From: Jiangella rhizosphaerae
Lineage (GTDB): Bacteria > Actinomycetota > Actinomycetes > Jiangellales > Jiangellaceae
Assembly (NCBI RefSeq): GCF_003579925.1
Contig: NZ_QUAL01000154.1
Coordinates: 1 to 64,000 of the forward strand
DNA: 64,000 bases
Direction: 5' to 3'
Positions 9,544 to 16,707 of this stretch are shown here, one piece after another. Below the pieces are notes generated by a model. That model was not told the origin of the DNA, did not search any database, and saw only the letters and a list, made by a program, of their open reading frames with translations. The position numbers were made by a program, and so were the translations under genes. Within the stretch, counting starts at the first letter, position 1; every line of letters starts with the position of its first letter.

Positions 9544-9821
9544 CAGAACAGCCCACCTTGGCCGGGGAGCGGCGGTCCGGGCTCCGGGTCGGGCTCGATG
9601 GTGACGTTCTCCAGCCAGTCGTGGAACGCCTGTTTGGGGATCACCCAGCGTCCGCCGAGCTTGCGCGCCGGGATGTCGCCAGACCGGACGAGGGCGTAGG
9701 TGCCGCCGAGGGCGAGGTTCAGCAGCTCCGCGACCTCGGCGACGGAGTAGACGAGGGCGTCGACGCGGGGTTGTTGTCCTGGCGGGCGGTGGGCGTCAAG
9801 GCGGATCACGTTGTCGGGCAT
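9543..9821 (-). CDS. xis: Excisionase / helix-turn-helix protein
   Basis: 92 residues with a MerR/excisionase-type winged helix: YSVAEVAELLNLALGGTYALVRSGDIPARKLGGRWVIPKQAFHDWLE (residues 25-71). Proteins of this type bind beside the attachment site and direct the integrase towards excision. It starts inside the last codons of rep (16-base overlap) and ends in an ATGA overlap with int, so rep, xis and int are one transcript, as in pSAM2. Confidence 0.88.
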   Translation of the reverse strand: MPDNVIRLDAHRPPGQQPRVDALVYSVAEVAELLNLALGGTYALVRSGDIPARKLGGRWVIPKQAFHDWLENVTIEPDPEPGPPLPGQGGLF

Positions 9822-11380
9822 GGCGAGGTTCCTTCCGGGGAGGACGGGTCGGTTGCCGAAACATCACCGGACGGCGGCCCGGTGGCCTGTTTGGCGGCGT
9901 CGTACTGCTCGCGCCAGCGGCGGCGTTGCTCGATCGACTTCGCGACGGCCCACACGTAGGAGGGCGCGTCAGGGTCGCCGGGACGGACCGGCGTCCAGAC
10001 GTAGCGGGCCTTGCCGTCCGGTGCGGTGGCGGTTGCCGAGAGCTGGTCGTGGTCGTCCATCTCGATGCCGGCTTCGGCGAGTACGGCCCGGACGACGGCG
10101 GCCCGGTCGGCGCGGTGCTCGGTCAGCGTCTTGCCGGTCCACTTGCGCGAGACGAGTACACGGCGGCCGCCGAGCCCGAGGTGGTCGCGGTCGTGGGCCT
10201 TGGACGGGCACCGGCCGGGTTCCATGCCCGGCTTGGCGTTCTTCGGCTGGGTGCCGTAGCGCAGCCAGTTCGCGCACGTCGGCGAGCACGGCAGCCACCG
10301 GACTTCCTCGGCGAGCCGGTCGATGTGGGCGCGACGGGCGGCCGAGATGCGGTTCGGGTCGTCGATGTCGAGCGGTTCGGCGATGGACTTCGTGAGGTAC
10401 TTCGTCAGATAGCCGACGCGTCGGTCAGCGGCCGGCGTCCCGGCGAGGATGCCTTGTAGGTCGACCTGGACGCCGAAGCGCAGCAGGTGGACCGGCTCGG
10501 GTTCGTCGCCGAGGTCGAGGCCGTCGCCGTTGTCGACGTAGTCCATGGCCTCGTCCCAGGTCGGCAGCATCCAGCCGCTGTCGTCGACGTAGCCGCCCTG
10601 TTCGTCGTCCCACGCCGGCCGGCCGTCGCGGTAGTGGTGGGTGTGGTCGATGCCGGGCCACCAGACCTGGTGATACGTGGCCGCCGCGACCTGCTTGATG
10701 AGCTTGCGTGGGATCGCACCGCGGATGGCGGCGTGCAGGTGCGGTGCGAGCCGCCGCTGTGGCTCGACGGCGGCGAAGTACTGCACGTTGTAGCCGGTGG
10801 CGCGGCGAAGGTTCTGCCAGAACCGGTCGACGAGCTTCGGGAAGTGCATCGCGTCGAGCGCGGCGCGCCGGTAGTCGTAGCGGTCCGGGTCGACGGGGAC
10901 GCCCTCGTCGGTCACGCGCCCGTAGGACGGCATCGTGAGCGTGAGGAACATCGACGGCCGGTACGACTTCCCGTCCGGGGCCTCGAAGGTGCGTCCGACG
11001 GTGTGCTCCGAGACCGGCAGCCGGGGCAGGTCCGGCACGTCCTCACGCCGCCTGGTGGACCGTACGCGCCGCTCTGTCGGGTCGGCCTCGTCGTCGGCCG
11101 CGTGCGTCTCGTCGTCGCTCTCAGCGGCGTCGGGGTCGTCGAGCTCGGGTTCGGTGTCGAGGTGCCATCCCTCGCGGCATTGCTGCATCCGCAGCCGGCG
11201 AGCCCGTTCCGCGCACGAGGGGCAGACGGCCTCACGGGTCGCGCCGCACGCGATCGTCACGGTCCGCACGTCTCCGGTCGTCGTGTCGGTCACGCGCGAC
11301 AGCACCGGACGTACGCAAGCGCCGACGAGGACGGCGGCACCGCGGACCAGTTCGTCGGACAGGGCCGGGCCGAGCGCCAT
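9806..11380 (-). CDS. repSA: RepSA-family replication initiator
   Basis: 524 residues. The N-terminal part has a Cys pair (AVCPSCAERARRLR), then the conserved segments PSMFLTLTMPSYG, FAAVEPQRRLAPHLHAAIRG and VGYLTKYLTKSI, which match initiators of pSAM2-type elements. HLHAA resembles the HUH motif of rolling-circle initiators. The protein should start rolling-circle replication of the excised circle. I chose the ATG at 11380, which overlaps the upstream stop as TGATG; the longer frame has no support. A Cys cluster (LPCSPTCANWLR, then GRCPSKAHDRDH) lies near residue 390. Confidence 0.92.
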   Translation of the reverse strand: MALGPALSDELVRGAAVLVGACVRPVLSRVTDTTTGDVRTVTIACGATREAVCPSCAERARRLRMQQCREGWHLDTEPELDDPDAAESDDETHAADDEADPTERRVRSTRRREDVPDLPRLPVSEHTVGRTFEAPDGKSYRPSMFLTLTMPSYGRVTDEGVPVDPDRYDYRRAALDAMHFPKLVDRFWQNLRRATGYNVQYFAAVEPQRRLAPHLHAAIRGAIPRKLIKQVAAATYHQVWWPGIDHTHHYRDGRPAWDDEQGGYVDDSGWMLPTWDEAMDYVDNGDGLDLGDEPEPVHLLRFGVQVDLQGILAGTPAADRRVGYLTKYLTKSIAEPLDIDDPNRISAARRAHIDRLAEEVRWLPCSPTCANWLRYGTQPKNAKPGMEPGRCPSKAHDRDHLGLGGRRVLVSRKWTGKTLTEHRADRAAVVRAVLAEAGIEMDDHDQLSATATAPDGKARYVWTPVRPGDPDAPSYVWAVAKSIEQRRRWREQYDAAKQATGPPSGDVSATDPSSPEGTSPCPTT

Positions 11381-11709
11381 CACGGCCGCCCTGCCGGTCG
11401 CGGCGTGACCATGAACTCGGGCTCGTCGTCCTCCGGCCGGTACACGGGCAGGGGCCGGCGCAGCTCGGCGGGATCGACGGCCGGTGTGGCCTCCATCAGG
11501 CCGTGCACGCAGTGGCACGCGTCAAGCGGGCCGAGCACGCCGAAGCCGTCGCAGTCGATGCACACGATCCACACCGACCTCTCGTGCAGGCCGACGCAGC
11601 GCGGCGACGCACACCACCGGTAGCCGCACCAGATGCACACCTGGGCGAAGTTCAGCCGCAGCGGGCGGAGCGTCGCCGCCATGGCCGAGGCGAGTGTCTG
11701 GGTCGTCAT
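11380..11709 (-). CDS. Small Cys-rich protein upstream of the replication initiator
   Basis: 109 residues, start supported by GGAGG six bases upstream of ATG 11709. Eight cysteines (25, 28, 33, 38, 50, 53, 65, 67) with CIWC and CIDC spacing suggest one or two zinc-binding knuckles; the last ~40 residues are Pro/Glu-rich. First gene of the leftward operon, joined to rep by a TGATG overlap. I do not recognise the family. The position suggests an accessory protein for replication or copy control, but this is inference. Confidence 0.75.
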   Translation of the reverse strand: MTTQTLASAMAATLRPLRLNFAQVCIWCGYRWCASPRCVGLHERSVWIVCIDCDGFGVLGPLDACHCVHGLMEATPAVDPAELRRPLPVYRPEDDEPEFMVTPRPAGRP

Positions 11710-11754
11710 CGTGACCTCCGGGGATAGGGGATGACTCCATCCGACACTCAACAC

Positions 11755-11762
11755 GTTATAAC
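11755..11762. promoter_or_regulatory. Putative GntR operator between the rep operon and gntR
   Basis: GTTATAAC is a perfect 8-bp palindrome in the 163-bp divergent gap and fits the GT-N-TA-N-AC pattern of HutC-subfamily GntR regulators. AACAAGT (11760-11766) and its reverse complement ACTTGTT (11843-11849) also occur in the gap, one near each gene. The site would let the adjacent GntR protein control the replication and excision operon. Confidence 0.45.
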
Positions 11763-11872
11763 AAGTAGGACGACTGGACAAGGCAGTATCCGACACGCCA
11801 CGCTGACCGCCACAGTTAGGCGGGCGACCGCCCAGGTGGAACACTTGTTCTGTCGAGTAGAGGGGAGGGCCT

Positions 11873-12652
11873 GTGGCGGACTTCAGGGGTCGCCCTGCCT
11901 ACCTGCAGATCGCTGACGACATCCGCAGCCAGATCCTCGACGGCACGTTGCAGGCCGAGGACCGGTTGCCCAGCGAAGCCGACCTCATGGCCGACTACGG
12001 CGTCTCCCGCATCGTCGTGCGCAACGCCGTCGAAGTCCTCCGGTCCGAAGGACTCGTGGTCAAGCAGCAGGGACGCGGCAGCTTCGTCCGCGCGCAGCGG
12101 CCACAGCGCACCCGCGTCGTCGGCGACCTCTACAGCGAGCGCCCCGAAGCCTCACCGTTCGCCGCCTCAGCCCGAGCGTCCGGCCAGGTGCCGGAGTGGG
12201 AGTACCAGACCCGCCGCACCACCGCCTCCAAGACCATCGCCGACCGACTCGGCATCCAGGCCGGTGACCCCGTGATGCGCACCAGCTACCGCTTCTTCGC
12301 CGACGGCGAGCCCGCGATGCTCTCCACCTCGTTCGAACCGCTGGCCATCACCGAAGGCACGCCCGTCGAGCAGCCCGAAGGCGGCTCCGTTACCGGCGTC
12401 GTGCCCCGCATGGACGCCATCGGCATCCACATCACCCACGTCGTCGAGGACGTCACCGGCCGATCCGCACGCCCCTACGAGGCCGAGACACTGAAAGTGC
12501 CGGTCGGCGTGCCCGTGCTCGCCATCGAACGCACGTACTACGCCAAGAGCCGGCCCATCGAAACCGCCGACATCGTCGTCTCCTCCGACCGCTACGTCCT
12601 GTCCTATCGGCTCCCCGTGCCACCACGGACGGATCAGCCGACGCCGCGATGA
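11873..12652 (+). CDS. GntR-family regulator (HutC type, KorSA-like)
   Basis: 259 residues. An N-terminal winged helix (YLQIADDIRSQILDGTLQAEDRLPSEADLMADYGVSRIVVRNAVEVLRSEGLVV) is followed by a UTRA ligand-binding domain. It stands divergent from the rep-xis-int operon exactly where pSAM2-like elements keep their repressor of replication and transfer. GTG at 11873 has GGGGAGGG just upstream (11861-11868). It probably holds the element in the integrated state; the inducing ligand is unknown. Confidence 0.92.
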   Translation: MADFRGRPAYLQIADDIRSQILDGTLQAEDRLPSEADLMADYGVSRIVVRNAVEVLRSEGLVVKQQGRGSFVRAQRPQRTRVVGDLYSERPEASPFAASARASGQVPEWEYQTRRTTASKTIADRLGIQAGDPVMRTSYRFFADGEPAMLSTSFEPLAITEGTPVEQPEGGSVTGVVPRMDAIGIHITHVVEDVTGRSARPYEAETLKVPVGVPVLAIERTYYAKSRPIETADIVVSSDRYVLSYRLPVPPRTDQPTPR

Positions 12653-12708
12653 CGCTCCAGAACGTACACGACGACGTTGCCAGGCTGGCGGATCTGCTGA
12701 GTGAGTGA
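12649..12708 (+). CDS. Possible 19-residue leader or remnant ORF
   Basis: ATG at 12649 overlaps the gntR stop as ATGA and opens a short frame (MTLQNVHDDVARLADLLSE). The overlap suggests coupling to gntR, but the product is very short and could be the truncated start of a lost downstream gene. No family is recognised. Confidence 0.25.
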   Translation: MTLQNVHDDVARLADLLSE

Positions 12709-12834
12709 TGCGCACGGGTTGTTGCGCCTGCAGCAGACCCGGCCGTCTCATTCGCGGCTGAGGTCGAGGCCATGGAGATGCCCGTTCTGCGCGACCTGTG
12801 CGAAATGTCAGACCCTTTTGGGAAGCTTCGCTTT

Positions 12835-13482
12835 ATGGCCTCAAGCAATGACAAGGACGTAGAAGCCGAGCCCGATGAACTACCTGACGTCGAGCCAGAC
12901 GTAGGCCAAGACGCGGACCCCGACCAGGCGTGGAGGGCCCTAGGCCTTATCAATGACTGGATCAAGCACGCAGAGGCGAAGGTCGGCGCGACCCTTGCCT
13001 CCAGCGGTGTTGCCGGAGTGATGCTCTACAACCTCGTGAAGGAGCAGAGCGACCCCGGCGTCTGGTTGAGTGCCGTCGCGGTGGCATGCACCGCGGCGAT
13101 CATCGCGGCGGGCAGCGCGGCGGCGATGGCCCTTGTGCCAAGAGTCTCGATTGTCAGCAGACGGAGAACGAGAGAGGCGCAGAATCCGCCAATCACCCGT
13201 GGTGACGGGCCCGCAGCGGTACCGGAAGACCCGGTGAACCTTCTGTTCTTCTCCAACATCGCCCGGCATTACGAAGGAGACGGCCCCTCCTACGTGCAGG
13301 TGCTTCGTTCGTTAACCGCCGACCGTGAGGCATTGACGCAGCAGATCGCCCACCAAGTTCATGCGAACGCCATCGTCGCGCACCGCAAGTTCGCCTGGGC
13401 GGACCGGGCGATCAAGTTCCTCGTGGTTGCCCTCGTGCTGCTCGGAGCGCTCGCCATGATCATCGGACTGAAAGGCGGCTAG
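12835..13482 (+). CDS. pycTM: Pycsar membrane effector (PycTM-like)
   Basis: 215 residues from ATG 12835, which has GGGAAG nine bases upstream; earlier in-frame ATGs lie at 12772 and 12805. After an acidic leader come the family-like segment AWRALGLINDWIKHAEAKVG (residues 32-51), two membrane helices (about 52-68 and 77-101), a cytosolic part with VNLLFFSNIARHY (134-146) and QIAHQVHANAIVAHRKF (170-186), and a last membrane helix (193-212). This is the pattern of the Pycsar effector domain. In known systems cCMP or cUMP made on infection triggers the effector to break the inner membrane and stop phage spread. The cyclase gene follows after two bases. Confidence 0.8.
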   Translation: MASSNDKDVEAEPDELPDVEPDVGQDADPDQAWRALGLINDWIKHAEAKVGATLASSGVAGVMLYNLVKEQSDPGVWLSAVAVACTAAIIAAGSAAAMALVPRVSIVSRRRTREAQNPPITRGDGPAAVPEDPVNLLFFSNIARHYEGDGPSYVQVLRSLTADREALTQQIAHQVHANAIVAHRKFAWADRAIKFLVVALVLLGALAMIIGLKGG

Positions 13483-13484
13483 AG

Positions 13485-14216
13485 GTGGAAGCGACCAACA
13501 AGCCCTACGATCATGTCGCGGGCGTCGGACGGATTGACAGCATCCTGTCTATTCCGCAGAGCAACTACGAGGAACTCGACACTCTCCCAAGTCGGGATAA
13601 GCTGACCTTCACTAATGGATATTACGCGAACAAGACCGTGGCTGTCTTTGTCGACATCAGGGATTCGTCGTCACTGCCAGACATCTACAAGCGGCCTGCC
13701 CTTGCGAGGCTTTATCGAGCATATATCTCGGAGATGGTGGCGATCCTGAACTCACACGCGAAGGCGGTAGAAGTGAACATTGTGGGCGATGGCGTATGGG
13801 CGATCATTAACGCTCCATGCAAGTCGGACATCGATGAGGTGTTCGAGACGGTAGCCAAGATGAACTCACTGATGAAGGTCCTCAATTACAAGCTGAAGAA
13901 GGCGAACTATGGGACGCCGATTAGGGCGGGCATTGGCGCCTCGTTCGGCCGAGCGCTAATGATCAAAGCGGGCTTGAGCGGCAGCGGAATCAACGATGTT
14001 GTCTACATGGGCGATGTCGTCAACCGAGCTGCAAAGCTCGCGTCTAAAGGGAGCAACGGTTACGGAGCGGCCCCGATCTACCTATCGAACGTGTTCGTAA
14101 GTAACCTGAAAGACGAGTATCAGGCTTGGACTACGAAGGACTGGACCCACGATTGCTACACTGCCAGCGTCATCAACAGCGCCATGGACGAGTGGTACGA
14201 GAACAACTGCAAGTAG
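13485..14216 (+). CDS. pycC: Pycsar nucleotide cyclase (class III, PycC-like)
   Basis: 243 residues; one adenylate/guanylate-cyclase catalytic domain with no sensor or membrane part. Metal-binding aspartates are Asp57 in VFVDIRDSS and Asp102 in NIVGDG; the C-terminal motif GDVVNRAAKLA keeps Asn180 but has Lys184 where the transition-state Arg usually stands. Asn98 is at the position that selects the base in canonical cyclases. Paired with the effector gene (GTG start two bases after its stop), it should make a cyclic pyrimidine nucleotide on infection. GC content is near 50%, far below the chromosome. An ordinary cAMP cyclase is less likely given the partner. Confidence 0.82.
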   Translation: MEATNKPYDHVAGVGRIDSILSIPQSNYEELDTLPSRDKLTFTNGYYANKTVAVFVDIRDSSSLPDIYKRPALARLYRAYISEMVAILNSHAKAVEVNIVGDGVWAIINAPCKSDIDEVFETVAKMNSLMKVLNYKLKKANYGTPIRAGIGASFGRALMIKAGLSGSGINDVVYMGDVVNRAAKLASKGSNGYGAAPIYLSNVFVSNLKDEYQAWTTKDWTHDCYTASVINSAMDEWYENNCK

Positions 14217-14610
14217 TGCCGAGGCCGGCCTTTAGGGACAAATGCGAAGCGCCAGCGTTGCTGGATTGAGCTATTTAGGGTCAAGCGGCGCGCTGCGCGC
14301 GCCGTGCCCTGCCCGGCCTCCGGGCCGGGCGTGCGGCCTGGCGGCCGTTCCAGGCCCAGTCGGCCGGCGGGCACGCGAGCCGACACCAACTCAGCCACAC
14401 GCACAGTCACGTTGGTGGCGTCCCCCTCATAGCGGCCATTCTTTGGCCTCAGCTCCGCGCGTCAAGGGCGCCTGCGGCGTCACTACGTGATCGCTACGCG
14501 ACCCTTGACTCGCTGCGCGCCAGCCAACGACCGGCAGCTATGAGGACGACGCCGTAGAGTAGCGCAACGCGAGACGTCTTACCTCGTCGCTGAGACCCAC
14601 GGCATGCTGG
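14217..14610. other. Structured non-coding block (possible origin or transfer locus)
   Basis: 394 bases with no convincing gene. It contains CGGCGCGC/GCGCGCCG with a 3-base loop (14286-14304), GCCCGGCC/GGCCGGGC with a TCCG loop (14311-14330) and GTCAAGGG/CCCTTGAC 33 bases apart (14461-14468, 14502-14509). GCTGCGCGC occurs near both ends. The density of inverted repeats suggests a terminator for the Pycsar pair together with an origin, a single-strand origin or a clt-like cis-acting transfer site. None of these can be proved from sequence. Confidence 0.35.
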
Positions 14611-15612
14611 CTAATTCGAATCTTGGCTCAGCTTTCGTATCAGGAAGTTCACCCACGCATCGGTATATACGTACCGTTGAAATGCCGCGTTGTAGCGGCA
14701 GAATTCAGATCTTGTGCGCTCCGGATGGTCAGCACCCTGAGGCGGGCGAACCTTCCAACGCTTCCACCAAGCCGTGTGATGGCTCACGTTGTAGGCGGTG
14801 CCAAGCGCTTCATTTACTGCACGCACGACATCAGTTGGTAACCTCGTTCCGAGATCTGCAACAGGAACCTGCTTCTCTCGAATAATGGCCTGCATCTGGT
14901 TCATAACATCAGCCTGCGCAGGATCCATATCCTCCAATCGAACGAAGCTGATAGCTGCGTCTGCCTCGCTCTTCGGGCCGGTCTGCGGTAATAAGTAGAT
15001 TCTGAACTCGTAAGCCTGGTGGGCTACCAACTCCGGATCAAGTCGAGCGTCGAAATCCTGGACGTAGTCCAAAATCGTGCGTGGTATGCGACTTCGTACG
15101 CCCTTGATGGCCTTAACAGCATCATCAGTGATCGTCGACAGAAATAGAGGAAATCGCAACTGGTCGCTCAACGCTTCATCAGATCCGAAATTCTCCACCA
15201 GTACCGTCTCGAAATTGAGGAGGAGCGCCTGCGTCCGGCCAGCAACAAGTGATGCTATATCTCGGTCGTAACGATGCTCAATCTTGTTCCTTAGGCCGAT
15301 GAAGAACTCTACGTTTCGGCGCCGGGGATCTTGGTCATTCGACATATACTCGGCAAGTATAGCGCTGAGCGGCTTCGTCACCCAGTCGCCGTCCGCCGTT
15401 CTCATTCTTCGGTTCGCCTTGTTCCTGGCGTAAATGTCAAGATTCTGCGACTCATATATCGCTTGCAGGAGCTTCAGCCATGCCATGCACATGTGGACGA
15501 CGAATGCCTCGAACTGGCGCTCTTGGCTCGATCGGTTGTACAAGTCGACAGCTAGCCGCGCCTCAGCTTTCGAGGCTTGTAGCTGGTGCCACCAACGCGG
15601 CCTGGGTGCCAT
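14611..15612 (-). CDS. DUF3644 domain protein
   Basis: 333 residues. The N-terminal part (RPRWWHQLQASKAEARLAVDL, then FEAFVVHMCMAWLKLLQAIYE and NVEFFIGLRNKIEHRYDRDI) matches the DUF3644 family. The C-terminal half (residues ~235-330) reads like a sequence-recognition module, TDVVRAVNEALGTAYNVSHH and YTDAWVNFLIRKLS. Function is not established. NIEFF/RNKIEHR-type motifs occur in HEPN-like folds, so an RNase role is possible but unproved. Low GC and position between Pycsar and VapBC mark it as cargo and a defence candidate. Confidence 0.75.
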   Translation of the reverse strand: MAPRPRWWHQLQASKAEARLAVDLYNRSSQERQFEAFVVHMCMAWLKLLQAIYESQNLDIYARNKANRRMRTADGDWVTKPLSAILAEYMSNDQDPRRRNVEFFIGLRNKIEHRYDRDIASLVAGRTQALLLNFETVLVENFGSDEALSDQLRFPLFLSTITDDAVKAIKGVRSRIPRTILDYVQDFDARLDPELVAHQAYEFRIYLLPQTGPKSEADAAISFVRLEDMDPAQADVMNQMQAIIREKQVPVADLGTRLPTDVVRAVNEALGTAYNVSHHTAWWKRWKVRPPQGADHPERTRSEFCRYNAAFQRYVYTDAWVNFLIRKLSQDSN

Positions 15613-15915
15613 ACCTGGTCACTATGGCACAGATTCGATCAAGAAGGACCAGCTCGCGCGCGAGCGCCTATCCCCGCTCGCAGGCCCGGCACGTAATCGT
15701 TCGCAGCGAGCGACCACGTGCCGGGCGGCGCGCCCGTCCTGTACCTCCGTGCGCGTGGTTCTTGCCAACGCACGTGCTAGCACGAGGCATGGACGCCTCT
15801 GGACAGGGCGAGGAACGATGAACCGTACGCCGCCGCGTTTACGCACGTTAGGCGACAGCCACCGGACGGAACAGCGTGTGGCAAGCCGCCTACGGATCAT
15901 GTAACGGTCGTCGTA
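15613..15915. other. Gene-free gap with one long hairpin
   Basis: I see no supported gene in these 303 bases between vapC and the DUF3644 gene; frames on both strands look like chance. An 11-bp perfect inverted repeat (GCCCGGCACGT at 15684-15694 and ACGTGCCGGGC at 15716-15726) encloses a further near-palindrome and probably ends the leftward vapBC transcript. The remainder must contain the promoter of the DUF3644 gene. Confidence 0.4.
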
Positions 15916-16293
15916 TCAGACGCTGTGCAGGCGGAGGGGCTTGTTCAGGGCGTCGGCCAGGTGGGCGAGGTCGCCGGGGTCGCTGGTGACGACCAGGTCG
16001 CCACGTGACAGCGCAGAGATAACGACGGTGGCGTCGACGACGTCGCTCGTTCTCGCGGCTCCACATGCTGCGCCGGCCTCGCGGGCTAGCTGTTCGGTCA
16101 TCGGCTCGATCTTGCAGCCGCGCAGGAGCCGGGAGAGCTGGTGCTGTGGGCCACCGCGCCATGCTTGCGCCAGGACGGCAGCCGGGACGACGGGGCGGAT
16201 TTCGTGGCGTAGCGCGTCACGGTGCAAGGCCCATATGTCGACTCGGTTGGCTTCCGCCGCGACCAGCGCGCCGGTGTCGTAGGTGATGCCCAT
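15916..16293 (-). CDS. vapC: PIN-domain toxin VapC
   Basis: 125 residues, usual length for VapC. Acidic active-site residues are visible: Asp6 in YDTGALVAAE with a following Glu, a mid-protein acidic stretch (MTEQLAREAGAACG), DVVDATVV near residue 90 and VVTSDPGDL near 107. VapC toxins cleave tRNA or rRNA. The ATG overlaps the antitoxin stop (ATGA). In this place it probably works as an addiction module that stabilises the element. Confidence 0.88.
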   Translation of the reverse strand: MGITYDTGALVAAEANRVDIWALHRDALRHEIRPVVPAAVLAQAWRGGPQHQLSRLLRGCKIEPMTEQLAREAGAACGAARTSDVVDATVVISALSRGDLVVTSDPGDLAHLADALNKPLRLHSV

Positions 16294-16547
16294 CAGTCGG
16301 TGATGACGCCCTCGCGGACCAGCACGTCGTGCGCCTTGCGTGCCTCATCGGCGGGGATCGGTCCGTGCTCGGCCTCATGCTCCTCAACGGCGAGCAGGCC
16401 ATCGAGGACGGCGGCGCGTTCGGCCGGCATGATGGCGGCCAGGCGCTCCCCGTGGTCGGTCAGGTAGATGACCTCCCCGGTGGACGTGGCTCGGCTGATC
16501 ACCTCACTGAGGTGATCCTTCGCGTCCTGCACCGGCATCTCGGACAT
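16293..16547 (-). CDS. vapB: Phd/YefM-type antitoxin VapB
   Basis: 84 residues from ATG 16547. The N-terminal part (MPVQDAKDHLSEVISRATSTGEVIYLTDHGERLAAIMPAE) is the Phd/YefM DNA-binding fold, and the acidic helical C-terminus should wrap the PIN toxin. Such antitoxins also repress their own promoter. A longer frame runs upstream to 16787 but has no start signal and no family match, so the short form is preferred. Confidence 0.87.
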   Translation of the reverse strand: MSEMPVQDAKDHLSEVISRATSTGEVIYLTDHGERLAAIMPAERAAVLDGLLAVEEHEAEHGPIPADEARKAHDVLVREGVITD

Positions 16548-16655
16548 AGTCCCAGCGTACGGCAGAAGCTCAGCAGACACAGCAGTCCTCACTTTCGGTC
16601 GAGACGACGAACGCTCGGGAACTATCGCTCGTCGTCGCAGCTTGTTGCACGGAAC

Positions 16656-16698
16656 GGCTGGCCCCGTCGCACCATTGGCGGATGCGACGGGACCAGCC
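16656..16698 (-). terminator. Long hairpin downstream of the right-end operon
   Basis: Arms 16656-16671 and 16683-16698 pair over 16 positions with one mismatch around an 11-base loop, nine bases after the stop of the 98-residue gene at 16708. There is no T-run, as is common for actinobacterial terminators. Confidence 0.55.
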
Positions 16699-16707
16699 GG
16701 CACATCG

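Noticed and set aside
9806-11380. Replication protein as a conjugative relaxase
   Set aside because: The order with xis and int and the segments FAAVEPQRRLAPHLHAAIRG and VGYLTKYLTK fit RepSA-type initiators; no helicase or mobilisation domain follows.
13485-14216. Cyclase as a CBASS-type nucleotidyltransferase
   Set aside because: There is no GS-x(n)-DxD nucleotidyltransferase motif; the metal Asp and GDVVN motifs are those of class III cyclases.
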